The notes under the pieces were generated by a model, which did not search any database, had not been told where the DNA came from, and saw nothing but the letters and a program-made list of their open reading frames with translations. The translations under genes were made by a program, and so were the position numbers. A stretch of DNA of 28,478 nucleotides from NCBI GenBank assembly GCA_021399405.1, contig JAAFKL010000106.1:1-28478 (forward strand), given 5' to 3'. Positions 1 to 7,366 of the stretch are shown piece after piece. The DNA is from Candidatus Heimdallarchaeota archaeon (GTDB taxonomy: Archaea > Asgardarchaeota > Heimdallarchaeia > Heimdallarchaeales > Kariarchaeaceae). The number at the start of each line of letters is the position of its first letter. Positions within the stretch are counted from its first letter, which is position 1.

Positions 1-10
1 AAAGTTATTT

Positions 11-44
11 CCTCTCGTTTTAATAGAGGGTTTTCTTTTCTTTC
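11..44 (+). terminator. Hairpin plus T-rich tract, possible terminator of a gene left of the window
   Basis: CCTCT (11-15) can pair with AGAGG (25-29) across a 9-nt loop, and a pyrimidine tract rich in T follows (30-44). Archaeal termination relies mainly on T tracts, so this could end a plus-strand gene lying left of the window. No part of that gene is visible, so the assignment is tentative. Confidence 0.3.
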
Positions 45-61
45 ATCAATAGTTATTTCCA

Positions 62-96
62 AGTTGTTTAACTCCTCATATGATTGTTAATCAACT
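62..96. repeat. Inverted repeat, 11-bp arms with one mismatch
   Basis: The arm at 62-72 (AGTTGTTTAAC) is the reverse complement of the arm at 86-96 (GTTAATCAACT) apart from one position, with a 13-nt loop. It lies beyond the 3' end of the TrmB-family gene and could be part of its terminator region or a binding site. No function can be assigned from sequence alone. Confidence 0.4.
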
Positions 97-172
97 ATAT
101 TAAAATTAAATCGGTAGGGACTCTAAAAATCAATTCAAAATAGTCAGAAGATTTAAATTGCTTAATTTGCAA

Positions 173-1219
173 TTATTTTAATTGTCTCCTAAGGTCTGCA
201 ATTTCTTTTTCTTTGGAGGAAAACAAAAGGAGGAGATTTTTCAAGTAAATTGGTTCTTCAACAATTTTCATTCTTAATTCGCCTACTCGACCATCATGAA
301 ACTGTGTCTGTATGAAAATTGTATTTTCTGGTTCTATTACTATATTATTAATAAATCTAACCATAATTCTAGATGGATCTACTGTTTCATAATATGTAAA
401 ATTAATTGAATCATCAGTTACAAAGAAAGTTACGGGTCGCTCAAATTTTTGCTGCTCAATACCTGCAATCTGATAATTCATCGTGATAGCTTTTCCGACA
501 TACACAACATTTAGATTATTATTTTGGACTCCTTCAAGAATTTCGGAAGGCAAGTCTCTATTCCAGTGATTTTCAATAATTCCAATAAAGAATTTTGTCA
601 ATTCACTCTCCACAATCTTCATTGCTTCAACTGACTGACCTACTGGGGTCCCAAAAAGAAATAAAGTACTATCATTGATTAAGATGATGTTCCCTCTTTC
701 TTTTGATTGATCATTAAGATCTAATACCTTAACTTGATAACCTGGACGATTATCTTTTGGTAATAATTCTAAAAATTGAGTTCTAGATCGCTCTCGAGAT
801 GAGATTAAATATTCGAAATCATTGGTATCAAGATCCTTCAAAAAGAGTGTAGTAAGGGTTATATTCGCTTCATTAATATCTTCACGTAAATTCGCTAGTG
901 ATTCAAGTGCTGCTCGACTATTATTAATCTCCGATGTAAATTCTGCTAAAATTGTATTTAATACAACACTCGGATCAACAGCACTATATTTAGGTTTACC
1001 TTCTCGAGAAATACGTTTAACCGCATTCATTTCTTCTAATTGCCCTAAAATATCATAGATTTTAGATCGATTGATACCACTTTCAGCAGCAATTGCTGAC
1101 CCTGTTTCCTCACCCATTTTCAAGATTGCAATATATGCTGCAGCTTGTAATTTAGTAAAACCAGTTACATCAAATGAAGATAGGCTGTCAATCAATTCTG
1201 GAAATGCTTTTTTACTCAT
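173..1219 (-). CDS. TrmB-family transcriptional regulator
   Basis: This 348-residue protein is a predicted cytoplasmic DNA-binding regulator. Residues about 10-90 form the TrmB winged helix: an LGLT-like entry (here FTKLQAAAYIAILKMG), a recognition helix with INRSKIYDILGQLEE, and a wing with GKPKYSAVDP. A coiled linker follows, then a domain of about 110-340 that resembles the phospholipase-D-like and sugar-binding part of longer TrmB proteins. The length matches full TrmB proteins, which in hyperthermophiles sense sugars and control transport and glycolytic genes. The ligand here is unknown. The start is ATG. The gene lies 16 bp after the zinc-ribbon membrane protein gene on the same strand, so they are probably co-transcribed. 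The family call is firm; targets are not visible. Confidence 0.85.
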   Translation of the reverse strand: MSKKAFPELIDSLSSFDVTGFTKLQAAAYIAILKMGEETGSAIAAESGINRSKIYDILGQLEEMNAVKRISREGKPKYSAVDPSVVLNTILAEFTSEINNSRAALESLANLREDINEANITLTTLFLKDLDTNDFEYLISSRERSRTQFLELLPKDNRPGYQVKVLDLNDQSKERGNIILINDSTLFLFGTPVGQSVEAMKIVESELTKFFIGIIENHWNRDLPSEILEGVQNNNLNVVYVGKAITMNYQIAGIEQQKFERPVTFFVTDDSINFTYYETVDPSRIMVRFINNIVIEPENTIFIQTQFHDGRVGELRMKIVEEPIYLKNLLLLFSSKEKEIADLRRQLK

Positions 1220-1235
1220 AATGTCACAAACCTTG

Positions 1236-2081
1236 CTACTTCGCAGCTACCAGTGAAGCACCACAATCACTGCAAAATGCGGCTTGGGGGACCACTGGAA
1301 CTTCCCCACAATATGAACATGGCTTTGCAGAGGCTGATGGAGCAGTATTAGGTGTCTGTGATTTGGGGGCACTGACTTTTACTTCCGATCCAATTACTCT
1401 ATCATTTAGACTGGTTCCGGCAATGCTGGAGCCTTTGTATTCAACCATACCTGATATATAGTCATATGTAGCAGGATAATTTTCGAAACTTACTAATTGT
1501 ACAATTGCCTTCCTAACATATTTAGGATCCTTCGAAATTAATTTACTTAAATCTCTGACAGATATTTCTTTGTGCGTAGGTAATACTGCTTTTATTGCTT
1601 TTCGGGTACCTATTCTTTGACTATAAGAAAAATAAACAATTGCTACAGATATAGTGCTAACAATGAAGTATTCTGCGCCACCTTGAATTAGAGATGATGC
1701 AATGCCTACTGGTAAAAGAATAAAATTTGATAGTATTAATAATAATTCCCAACTTTCCAAATTGTCATAGGTATTCTGTAACCAGTTATCAAGTTTTGGA
1801 GTAATTAATTTAGCCTTATATTTATCTGGTTCGAAAATTTCTATTAAAGTAAATATGGTCATCAAGAGAAAGACTAGTGTTAAAATTGAAGACACTATAA
1901 TCTTGAATATTCTAAATTCTTGACTTTGGGATGCTGAAGAAAAATCATTATCAAATCCACTTACAGAGGAGTTCAAAAGTAATGAATTACCAATTATTCC
2001 GATCAATGATCCAATCATTAGTGCAATGAAAAAAATTGGGATCGCTATAGAAATCCTGTCTGCTTTCCTGTATGAAGACAA
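1236..2081 (-). CDS. Four-TM membrane protein with HTH-like segment and C-terminal zinc ribbon
   Basis: I do not recognise a named family for this 281-residue protein. Hydrophobic stretches at about 10-36, 59-84, 114-133 and 136-154 suggest four membrane helices. Residues about 155-218 look like a small winged-helix domain: KEISVRDLSKLISKDPKYV reads as a helix-turn-helix, and a wing-like stretch follows. After an Ala/Pro/Ser-rich linker, C255, C258, C270 and C273 form a CxxC-11-CxxC zinc ribbon. The start is TTG at 2081, supported by a GAGGT ribosome-binding site 6 nt upstream. The gene is followed 16 bp later by the TrmB-family gene. A role in membrane-linked sensing or regulation is inference from the domain mix and neighbour. 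Confidence 0.65.
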   Translation of the reverse strand: MSSYRKADRISIAIPIFFIALMIGSLIGIIGNSLLLNSSVSGFDNDFSSASQSQEFRIFKIIVSSILTLVFLLMTIFTLIEIFEPDKYKAKLITPKLDNWLQNTYDNLESWELLLILSNFILLPVGIASSLIQGGAEYFIVSTISVAIVYFSYSQRIGTRKAIKAVLPTHKEISVRDLSKLISKDPKYVRKAIVQLVSFENYPATYDYISGMVEYKGSSIAGTSLNDRVIGSEVKVSAPKSQTPNTAPSASAKPCSYCGEVPVVPQAAFCSDCGASLVAAK

Positions 2082-2087
2082 ATAATA

Positions 2088-2092
2088 ACCTC
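2088..2092 (-). promoter_or_regulatory. Ribosome-binding site deciding a TTG start
   Basis: On the minus strand this reads GAGGT and lies 6 nt before the TTG at 2081. It is the main reason to accept TTG rather than a downstream ATG as the start of the zinc-ribbon membrane protein. Confidence 0.6.
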
Positions 2093-2300
2093 AGAATAAT
2101 TAAAGATGAAATGATTAATAAAGTTGTTCCTACCACCGAGGTAACAAAGTTAAAAGTGCATAATTAATCGCCCAATTAGGTAATTATAACACAAACAAGT
2201 TATCCACTAAAATTAGAAGACTAAGTTTGAAAAATAAATCTATAATACGAATTAATAATTTCGATTGCAAAACCTTATTGGTTTCTAATTGAATCTGAGT

Positions 2301-3839
2301 ATGATAATGAGCCTCCAAATGTCAAGAAGAAGTTTGGCTGCATTGGGTATAATTAGCATAATTGTGGTTAGTTCGATAGCAATTATTATTATTAGCAATG
2401 ATGACCCAGTACCAAAAAATTTAGGTCCTGGTATTTCAGATATCCTTGACGAAAATATTAGTTATGCTGGTTCATTAACAGCTATAGTGAATTTTACTCA
2501 AGAGGATTTTTACAAAGGTGAATCTATACCTTTTGAATTACAAGTAGATGTAGAATCGTCTCCAGCTCGTTTGGAAACAATTACTTTAGGAGTTAGAGAT
2601 TTAAATTTATCAAGAACTGCAAATCAATCAATCCAATTAGACATATTGATTAATCCAGGTACTCATTCTATCCCACTTGAGTTAAAACCTGGATTTCAAT
2701 TAAATGGATTTGTTGCTCTAGTGAACAAAAATTATACATTAACAAGTTATCAATTGAACTATACTCAGATTCAAGTCCAACAATCTATAGGTGGGAATCT
2801 CAATCATAATCTGTATGGTAGACTATATTCAGCCTATGATCAAGCAAAAGAAATGACCTGGGATACATCAATAGTCAACAACGCAACATTATTTGTAAAT
2901 AATAATAACAACGTGACTTTAACCTCAAATGAAGAGAATGCAACGGCAATAATTCAAGCGGAAATTGAAACCACCACATATACAAGATTATATTATAATG
3001 TATCTGGACAAATAAATAGTTCAATTCAAATTGGCATCAATAATTTCATGAATATAACCAATTCTACATCCGGTTACTTACCTATTGGAGAATATCAAGG
3101 AAAACAAAATGTCACTCTTCTTTTCAATATAACTGACCATGAAAATGTGAGTATTGTATTTTCAATTCCGACTCGTAAAATCGCAATTATGACTGTTGTA
3201 GCGAACAATAATTGGGAAAGGCTATCTGAAGATGGGACTGAATTTCGAAAAGCTGACTACTATGTAAACCAGTTAAATTCTCATTATTCTGAAGTATTCA
3301 ATATGACATTCGTGATTGTAGCCAATGTTAATTTTGATTCATCTCCAGCAAGCTCGAACTTATTTGTAATGCGGCAAGAAGCGATCACAACTGTAGGTAC
3401 TAACCTGAAACTCAATCAAAGTAAATGGCATGATGGAGTTGGAACGCAACTAGAAAATGCAGGCGGAGATATATTATTAATTTTGAGCAACAAAACAATG
3501 GATCACTTGGGAATTGTATTTCGAGCACCAGATGGTGAAAACAACTTAAACATGGCAATTGGAGCCCGTGGTAGTTTAAACACTGGTCAAGAATCAATTG
3601 AAATAAGATTACCTTCAATTTATGGAGATAACCTAATTCAACATGAACTAAGTCATATATTCAGAGCGCCTGATAGATGGACTGAAGATGATCTTGCAAG
3701 TATAATGACAAAGTCAAGACCTAGTGATGCTTTATTTGATATCGCAACAGCAAAATTTTGGTTGATGAGGACGAATTGGCTAGAACAGGACATCCAAACA
3801 ATGGTTGATCATGTTGATGTATTTCTTTTTGAATTCTAA
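2301..3839 (+). CDS. Membrane-anchored metzincin-like zinc metalloprotease
   Basis: Numbering is from ATG 2301 (512 residues); an in-frame TTG at 2289 and ATGs at 2307 and 2319 are alternatives, and no ribosome-binding site chooses between them. A basic N-terminus and a hydrophobic helix (about 12-32) suggest a signal anchor with the rest outside the cell. Residues about 40-290 look beta-rich and carry many N-x-S/T sequons. The C-terminal domain (about 293-500) holds QHELSHIFRAPD: H448, E449, H452 and D458 fit HExxHxxxxxD, and ASIM ending at M469 fits the metzincin Met-turn. The usual Gly of HExxHxxGxx(H/D) is Arg here. Protease activity is inferred from these motifs; substrate is unknown. 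The 3' end faces lipB with a 7-bp gap. Confidence 0.65.
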   Translation: MIMSLQMSRRSLAALGIISIIVVSSIAIIIISNDDPVPKNLGPGISDILDENISYAGSLTAIVNFTQEDFYKGESIPFELQVDVESSPARLETITLGVRDLNLSRTANQSIQLDILINPGTHSIPLELKPGFQLNGFVALVNKNYTLTSYQLNYTQIQVQQSIGGNLNHNLYGRLYSAYDQAKEMTWDTSIVNNATLFVNNNNNVTLTSNEENATAIIQAEIETTTYTRLYYNVSGQINSSIQIGINNFMNITNSTSGYLPIGEYQGKQNVTLLFNITDHENVSIVFSIPTRKIAIMTVVANNNWERLSEDGTEFRKADYYVNQLNSHYSEVFNMTFVIVANVNFDSSPASSNLFVMRQEAITTVGTNLKLNQSKWHDGVGTQLENAGGDILLILSNKTMDHLGIVFRAPDGENNLNMAIGARGSLNTGQESIEIRLPSIYGDNLIQHELSHIFRAPDRWTEDDLASIMTKSRPSDALFDIATAKFWLMRTNWLEQDIQTMVDHVDVFLFEF

Positions 3840-3846
3840 TCAAATT

Positions 3847-4560
3847 TTATGATAATATTTTAAGAAATTCTTTTTCTATCAAATCTGCAATTTCAGATAC
3901 TGTATATCGATTACCTGTCTCGATTGCAAGTGTTGAAACTGGCAGTGCTAGCCCACATGGGACAATTGTAGTAAAACCGGTTAATGGAAGATCAACATTT
4001 ACAGCAAATCCGTGCATAGTATATCCGTGCTTATTGGACATACCAACAGCAGATAGTTTTCTAGGTGGGGTTGTGTTTGTCCATATTCCGGGATTTTCAT
4101 AATCAATTCGACTATCAATTGAGAGACTTTGAATGACCTTGTTGATTATCTGAAGTATTTTGGACACTAAATTATGAATTCCACCAAACCTTGATGATTT
4201 GGTAATGACATAACCAATTAGTTGACCAGGACCATGGTAAGTTGCAGATCCTCCACGATCCACCCTAAATAATTCTATACTCTTTTTCTTCAATTCTTCT
4301 TCTGATAGCAATAGATGAGCAACATCTGTTCGTCTACCAAGAGTGATTACATCATTATGTTGAAGCAGCATAAGATACTGATGATTTCCTTCGATTACTT
4401 CCTCACGTAATTTTTCCTGTAAAGTTAGGGCTTTACTATATTGGAGAATACCGTATTTTTCAACAATCCACTTTCTCAATTTAGTATTCGAATCTTTATT
4501 AATTTCATGCTGTTTTGAGATCCCATCCAAGTCTAATGAGATATTGGATTGATCAGTCAC
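3847..4560 (-). CDS. lipB: Octanoyltransferase LipB (lipoate-protein ligase B)
   Basis: LipB moves an octanoyl group from acyl-carrier protein to a lysine of a lipoyl domain, the first step of protein lipoylation in the cytoplasm. The 237-residue protein has the family motifs in order: RGGSATYHGPGQ (102-113), KLSAVG with catalytic Lys168, the HGFAVN segment (183-188), and IVPCG with catalytic Cys202. About 28 residues precede the conserved fold. The start is GTG at 4560, with a TATA element centred about 25 nt upstream, which suggests a leaderless transcript independent of priS. The acceptor protein is not in the window; a glycine-cleavage H protein or a 2-oxoacid dehydrogenase E2 would be expected elsewhere. 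Confidence 0.9.
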   Translation of the reverse strand: MTDQSNISLDLDGISKQHEINKDSNTKLRKWIVEKYGILQYSKALTLQEKLREEVIEGNHQYLMLLQHNDVITLGRRTDVAHLLLSEEELKKKSIELFRVDRGGSATYHGPGQLIGYVITKSSRFGGIHNLVSKILQIINKVIQSLSIDSRIDYENPGIWTNTTPPRKLSAVGMSNKHGYTMHGFAVNVDLPLTGFTTIVPCGLALPVSTLAIETGNRYTVSEIADLIEKEFLKILS

Positions 4561-4580
4561 AAATTTACTTTTGAGGACTC

Positions 4581-4588
4581 ATATATAT
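4581..4588 (-). promoter_or_regulatory. TATA element for leaderless lipB
   Basis: ATATATAT on the minus strand is centred about 25 nt upstream of the lipB GTG start, the spacing expected if transcription begins at or beside the start codon. No ribosome-binding site is seen. Confidence 0.45.
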
Positions 4589-4608
4589 TCGTTTCATTTC
4601 TTGATAAA

Positions 4609-5661
4609 TTATGAACTTATGAATTGGTAGATATTTTTTGCATCTCGTAGTGGATTGAAATTTGCTGGATCATCAACATATTCTGAAATATTTTGTGTTC
4701 TAGAGTGAACACTACCTGGCATTCGAATTAATCGTCTGACATCAATTGTTACTTTATGATCAATACGTGGATACAAATGTTTGATCACCGTGTTTAGAAA
4801 ATCATCATCCTTACCTTTGGGTACACTTGCAACAATATCACGATACAAAGCGGTTCCCTGCAAAACTTCACGAGATATTTCAATGCGTTTTTTTGTAAAA
4901 CCAATATCTCTCAATGTTTTAGAGAACTGTTCATCAAGAATTAAATCTCGAGCGAGTTTCTCATAAATTCTCGTTTTAAGTAATTCAGCTTGGTTACCAA
5001 TTTTATCGATTTTCTGTAAACCCTTGGGATCATGAATTAACTGCATGTGCCCAATTATTGCCGCTCTTTGTTCTTGATCTAATTTGAATGTTTGTTTATC
5101 TAATACCCAGCAGTGATAACCTCTACCACCTGTGTATACCCATTCCAACTTGGTGAAACCAAAATCTTCTCGAAGTGTATCATCAATAATTTCGCTTGCT
5201 TTCTGCATTAACATCCAGCAATCAACACAAACCATCCTGCCAGTGCAATCACATTGTCGAACTTTATCATATTCATCCATATCAAAATCAAAAATTAGTT
5301 CCCTTCCCACCCAGGGTGAATTATGAATTGTGACAGGTTTATGGTCCCTATCTCCGGGTAGAAGACGTTCTTTGTAGAGAGATCCTATGTATGCACCTCC
5401 TACTGGAAAAGTTGAAAGATATTCGAACAAAAATGAAGGCTCTGAAAATGATTTATTTCTAGTAAATCCCGCATCTAAACGCTCAAATCCAAATTCACGA
5501 GTGTCAAAATTTTCTCGCTCGATGACTCGAAAAATTAGATTAACATCAAAATATTCTGTATAATATGATTTTATTTCATTTCCGAGTTTCTCTTTATCGA
5601 ATGTAGGTTTAGTAGGTTCGGCTTCTTTTTCCTCCTTCGGAGCATTATTCTCTTGTTCCAT
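4609..5661 (-). CDS. priS: DNA primase small (catalytic) subunit PriS
   Basis: PriS is the catalytic subunit of the archaeal/eukaryotic-type primase that makes primers for replication. In the 350-residue protein, LIFDFDMD (122-129) supplies the metal-binding aspartates D125 and D127. Cysteines at 137, 139, 145 and 148 form a zinc knuckle. GGRGYHCW (178-185) is the nucleotide-binding motif, and the late D307 with RLIRMPGSVHS completes the active site. The ATG at 5661 is chosen because GAGGT lies 5 nt upstream; a TTG 12 nt further upstream overlaps that site and is unlikely. The N-terminus is Glu/Lys-rich and probably disordered. The gene lies 130 bp downstream of priL on the same strand and has its own TATA candidate. 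Confidence 0.93.
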   Translation of the reverse strand: MEQENNAPKEEKEAEPTKPTFDKEKLGNEIKSYYTEYFDVNLIFRVIERENFDTREFGFERLDAGFTRNKSFSEPSFLFEYLSTFPVGGAYIGSLYKERLLPGDRDHKPVTIHNSPWVGRELIFDFDMDEYDKVRQCDCTGRMVCVDCWMLMQKASEIIDDTLREDFGFTKLEWVYTGGRGYHCWVLDKQTFKLDQEQRAAIIGHMQLIHDPKGLQKIDKIGNQAELLKTRIYEKLARDLILDEQFSKTLRDIGFTKKRIEISREVLQGTALYRDIVASVPKGKDDDFLNTVIKHLYPRIDHKVTIDVRRLIRMPGSVHSRTQNISEYVDDPANFNPLRDAKNIYQFISS

Positions 5662-5666
5662 ATTAA

Positions 5667-5671
5667 ACCTC
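5667..5671 (-). promoter_or_regulatory. Ribosome-binding site of priS
   Basis: This reads GAGGT on the minus strand, 5 nt before the ATG at 5661. It decides that ATG over the TTG at 5673. Confidence 0.6.
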
Positions 5672-5700
5672 AACAGGATATAATAGGAGTTGGCAATTCA

Positions 5701-5712
5701 AAATATAAATTA
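5701..5712 (-). promoter_or_regulatory. TATA candidate for priS
   Basis: TAATTTATATTT on the minus strand is centred about 45 nt upstream of the priS ATG. This predicts a short leader of about 20 nt that includes the GAGGT site. Confidence 0.35.
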
Positions 5713-5791
5713 ATATGGTTGTCCACCTAAGTGAGATTATATGATTTATTAATAAAATCGATCGATACTCTCTCAAATTCAATAATATTAT

Positions 5792-7183
5792 CTAGTTTTC
5801 TTTTTCTTGCTCTGTTTTGCCATTATCACCATTTGATTCTACGTCATCGATATCCTTGTAGATATTGGCAGATTTAGCGAGGACCTTCAAAAATACCATG
5901 GGATGATACATTTTATCAAATTTCTGATTTACCCCATCTACAGCTAAGAGTTCCATATATTTGGCACAAGCCTGTTGAGCAAAACCTCTTGATGCAAATT
6001 CAGTGATTAAACCCACCAATTTCTCATTGACATTTTCTCTATCTTTTACGATATTGGTCAAATCCTCAGAAATCAGACCTGCGTCCTTATGCCTGAAATA
6101 GCAATACATTTTAGTCTGAATTGTATTACAAGATGGCATATCATAATCAATTCGTCCACCTTCTAAACCATAAATATGTCGAATAATGTATCCTGCCCTT
6201 CTTTTGAATTCTGCAAAATTTAAACCAATATTATCCACAGCTTTACTATACCAGTATTGAAGTTGCTCTTCGACATCCATTCCAGTATGCTTCAGAAATA
6301 ATCCCAATTGAAATCGTTCCCAATGAGCTATATACCCTTTTAATTCCACTTGGTGCATTAATTCCTTAATACACGGTGGGTAATATTCAATATGATCATC
6401 AAAATTACCCTTAATGACAATTCCACTCATATTGAAATTACGCTTAGGTTTGACTAATTTCTGTAATAATTCATTTATATTGTCACTCAATGCTTTTTGG
6501 GGGCCTGAAACCTCCGTTTGTCTTCTCTCAGATAGATTAATCAATTCATCATTAATTTTATCTTGGTATTTGTGTTTTATAGTACTCATTAATTTGTCGA
6601 GAGTACCTATTGCCCAACCTTTGTATAATAATACACGTCGATGTTTGATAATGAAGGAGGCATGTCTGAAATCAATTGCAATAAGCTTCCCCATGCCGAA
6701 TCCCTTATTCTGCTTATAACTCCGTCCAGCACGACTCATCATTTTGGTAGTTGTATCCTCTGTCAAACCGAATTTCTCTCGTATATCTATCCCCAAATGA
6801 TCCTCCAAATCTTCAATTTCCAACCAAGTTGGATCAAGTCCATCTTCAACGAATAAAAAATTGAGGAGTTGGTTCTTTTCTTCCCATTTTGATTTAGCGA
6901 ATCGATGCTCAAATAGATCCCCTTCGTTCTCCATAAACCATGCAGAAAGTCTTGGATCCATATATACTCCTAGTTTTAGAATTATGTGTCCCTTGATATC
7001 TCTCTGTCCACGTTCACGGTATTCTTCTGGGGTCTCAAAGCTATCTTTCTGAAAATCTTTTTCTCCGTTTATTCCAAGAATGTTAATCCTTTCAATAATG
7101 AGGTGTTTCCACTCTTGCTCTTCGATTTGCAAACTCTCTATTTTTTGAAAAGGAAACCAAACTGGGAGATGAACTATTTCCAA
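5792..7183 (-). CDS. priL: DNA primase large subunit PriL (iron-sulfur)
   Basis: PriL is the regulatory partner of PriS and contacts template, initiating nucleotide and primer through a C-terminal [4Fe-4S] domain. In this 463-residue protein the four expected cysteines are C271 (in YYPPCI), C352 (MPSC), C361 (MYCYFRH) and C406 (QQAC). The N-terminal helical half (1-250) is the PriS-binding region. The tail after about 445 is charged and probably disordered. The start is TTG at 7183; an in-frame stop lies three codons upstream, and the next Met is at residue 75, so no better start exists. The gene is divergent from purB and upstream of priS. Confidence 0.9.
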   Translation of the reverse strand: MEIVHLPVWFPFQKIESLQIEEQEWKHLIIERINILGINGEKDFQKDSFETPEEYRERGQRDIKGHIILKLGVYMDPRLSAWFMENEGDLFEHRFAKSKWEEKNQLLNFLFVEDGLDPTWLEIEDLEDHLGIDIREKFGLTEDTTTKMMSRAGRSYKQNKGFGMGKLIAIDFRHASFIIKHRRVLLYKGWAIGTLDKLMSTIKHKYQDKINDELINLSERRQTEVSGPQKALSDNINELLQKLVKPKRNFNMSGIVIKGNFDDHIEYYPPCIKELMHQVELKGYIAHWERFQLGLFLKHTGMDVEEQLQYWYSKAVDNIGLNFAEFKRRAGYIIRHIYGLEGGRIDYDMPSCNTIQTKMYCYFRHKDAGLISEDLTNIVKDRENVNEKLVGLITEFASRGFAQQACAKYMELLAVDGVNQKFDKMYHPMVFLKVLAKSANIYKDIDDVESNGDNGKTEQEKEN

Positions 7184-7212
7184 ACTTATTCAAAACATCT
7201 CTCTATTTGTTG

Positions 7213-7222
7213 AATATAAAAT
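7213..7222 (-). promoter_or_regulatory. TATA candidate for priL
   Basis: ATTTTATATT on the minus strand is centred about 34 nt before the TTG start, which predicts a very short leader. It lies in the divergent 183-bp priL-purB region. Confidence 0.35.
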
Positions 7223-7293
7223 CCACGATCAATTGTAGAAAATAAGCACAATCAATAATTGGACTAGAATAAGAAAATAAGATATCTAACATT

Positions 7294-7311
7294 TTACAGC
7301 TTGAACTGTAA
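7294..7311. repeat. 18-bp imperfect palindrome between divergent priL and purB
   Basis: TTACAG and CTGTAA flank a 6-nt centre, and seven of nine base pairs across the dyad match. The site lies between the two divergent promoters, a typical operator position, but no regulator is known. Confidence 0.4.
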
Positions 7312-7336
7312 CCGATAGACGAAAGTAAAAAGCAAT

Positions 7337-7346
7337 CATTATACAT
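7337..7346 (+). promoter_or_regulatory. TATA candidate for leaderless purB
   Basis: CATTATACAT is centred about 25 nt upstream of the purB GTG start. This fits a leaderless transcript, and no ribosome-binding site is seen. Confidence 0.3.
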
Positions 7347-7366
7347 CAACTAACTAGTTTCAAAAT

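Noticed and set aside
2160..2187. Inverted repeat ATAATTA/TAATTAT upstream of the metalloprotease gene
   Set aside because: The arms are pure A/T and only 7 bp long, so a chance match is likely in this composition.
5757..5766. Perfect palindrome ATCGATCGAT between priL and priS
   Set aside because: It is a short, low-information repeat of ATCG with no promoter-related position.
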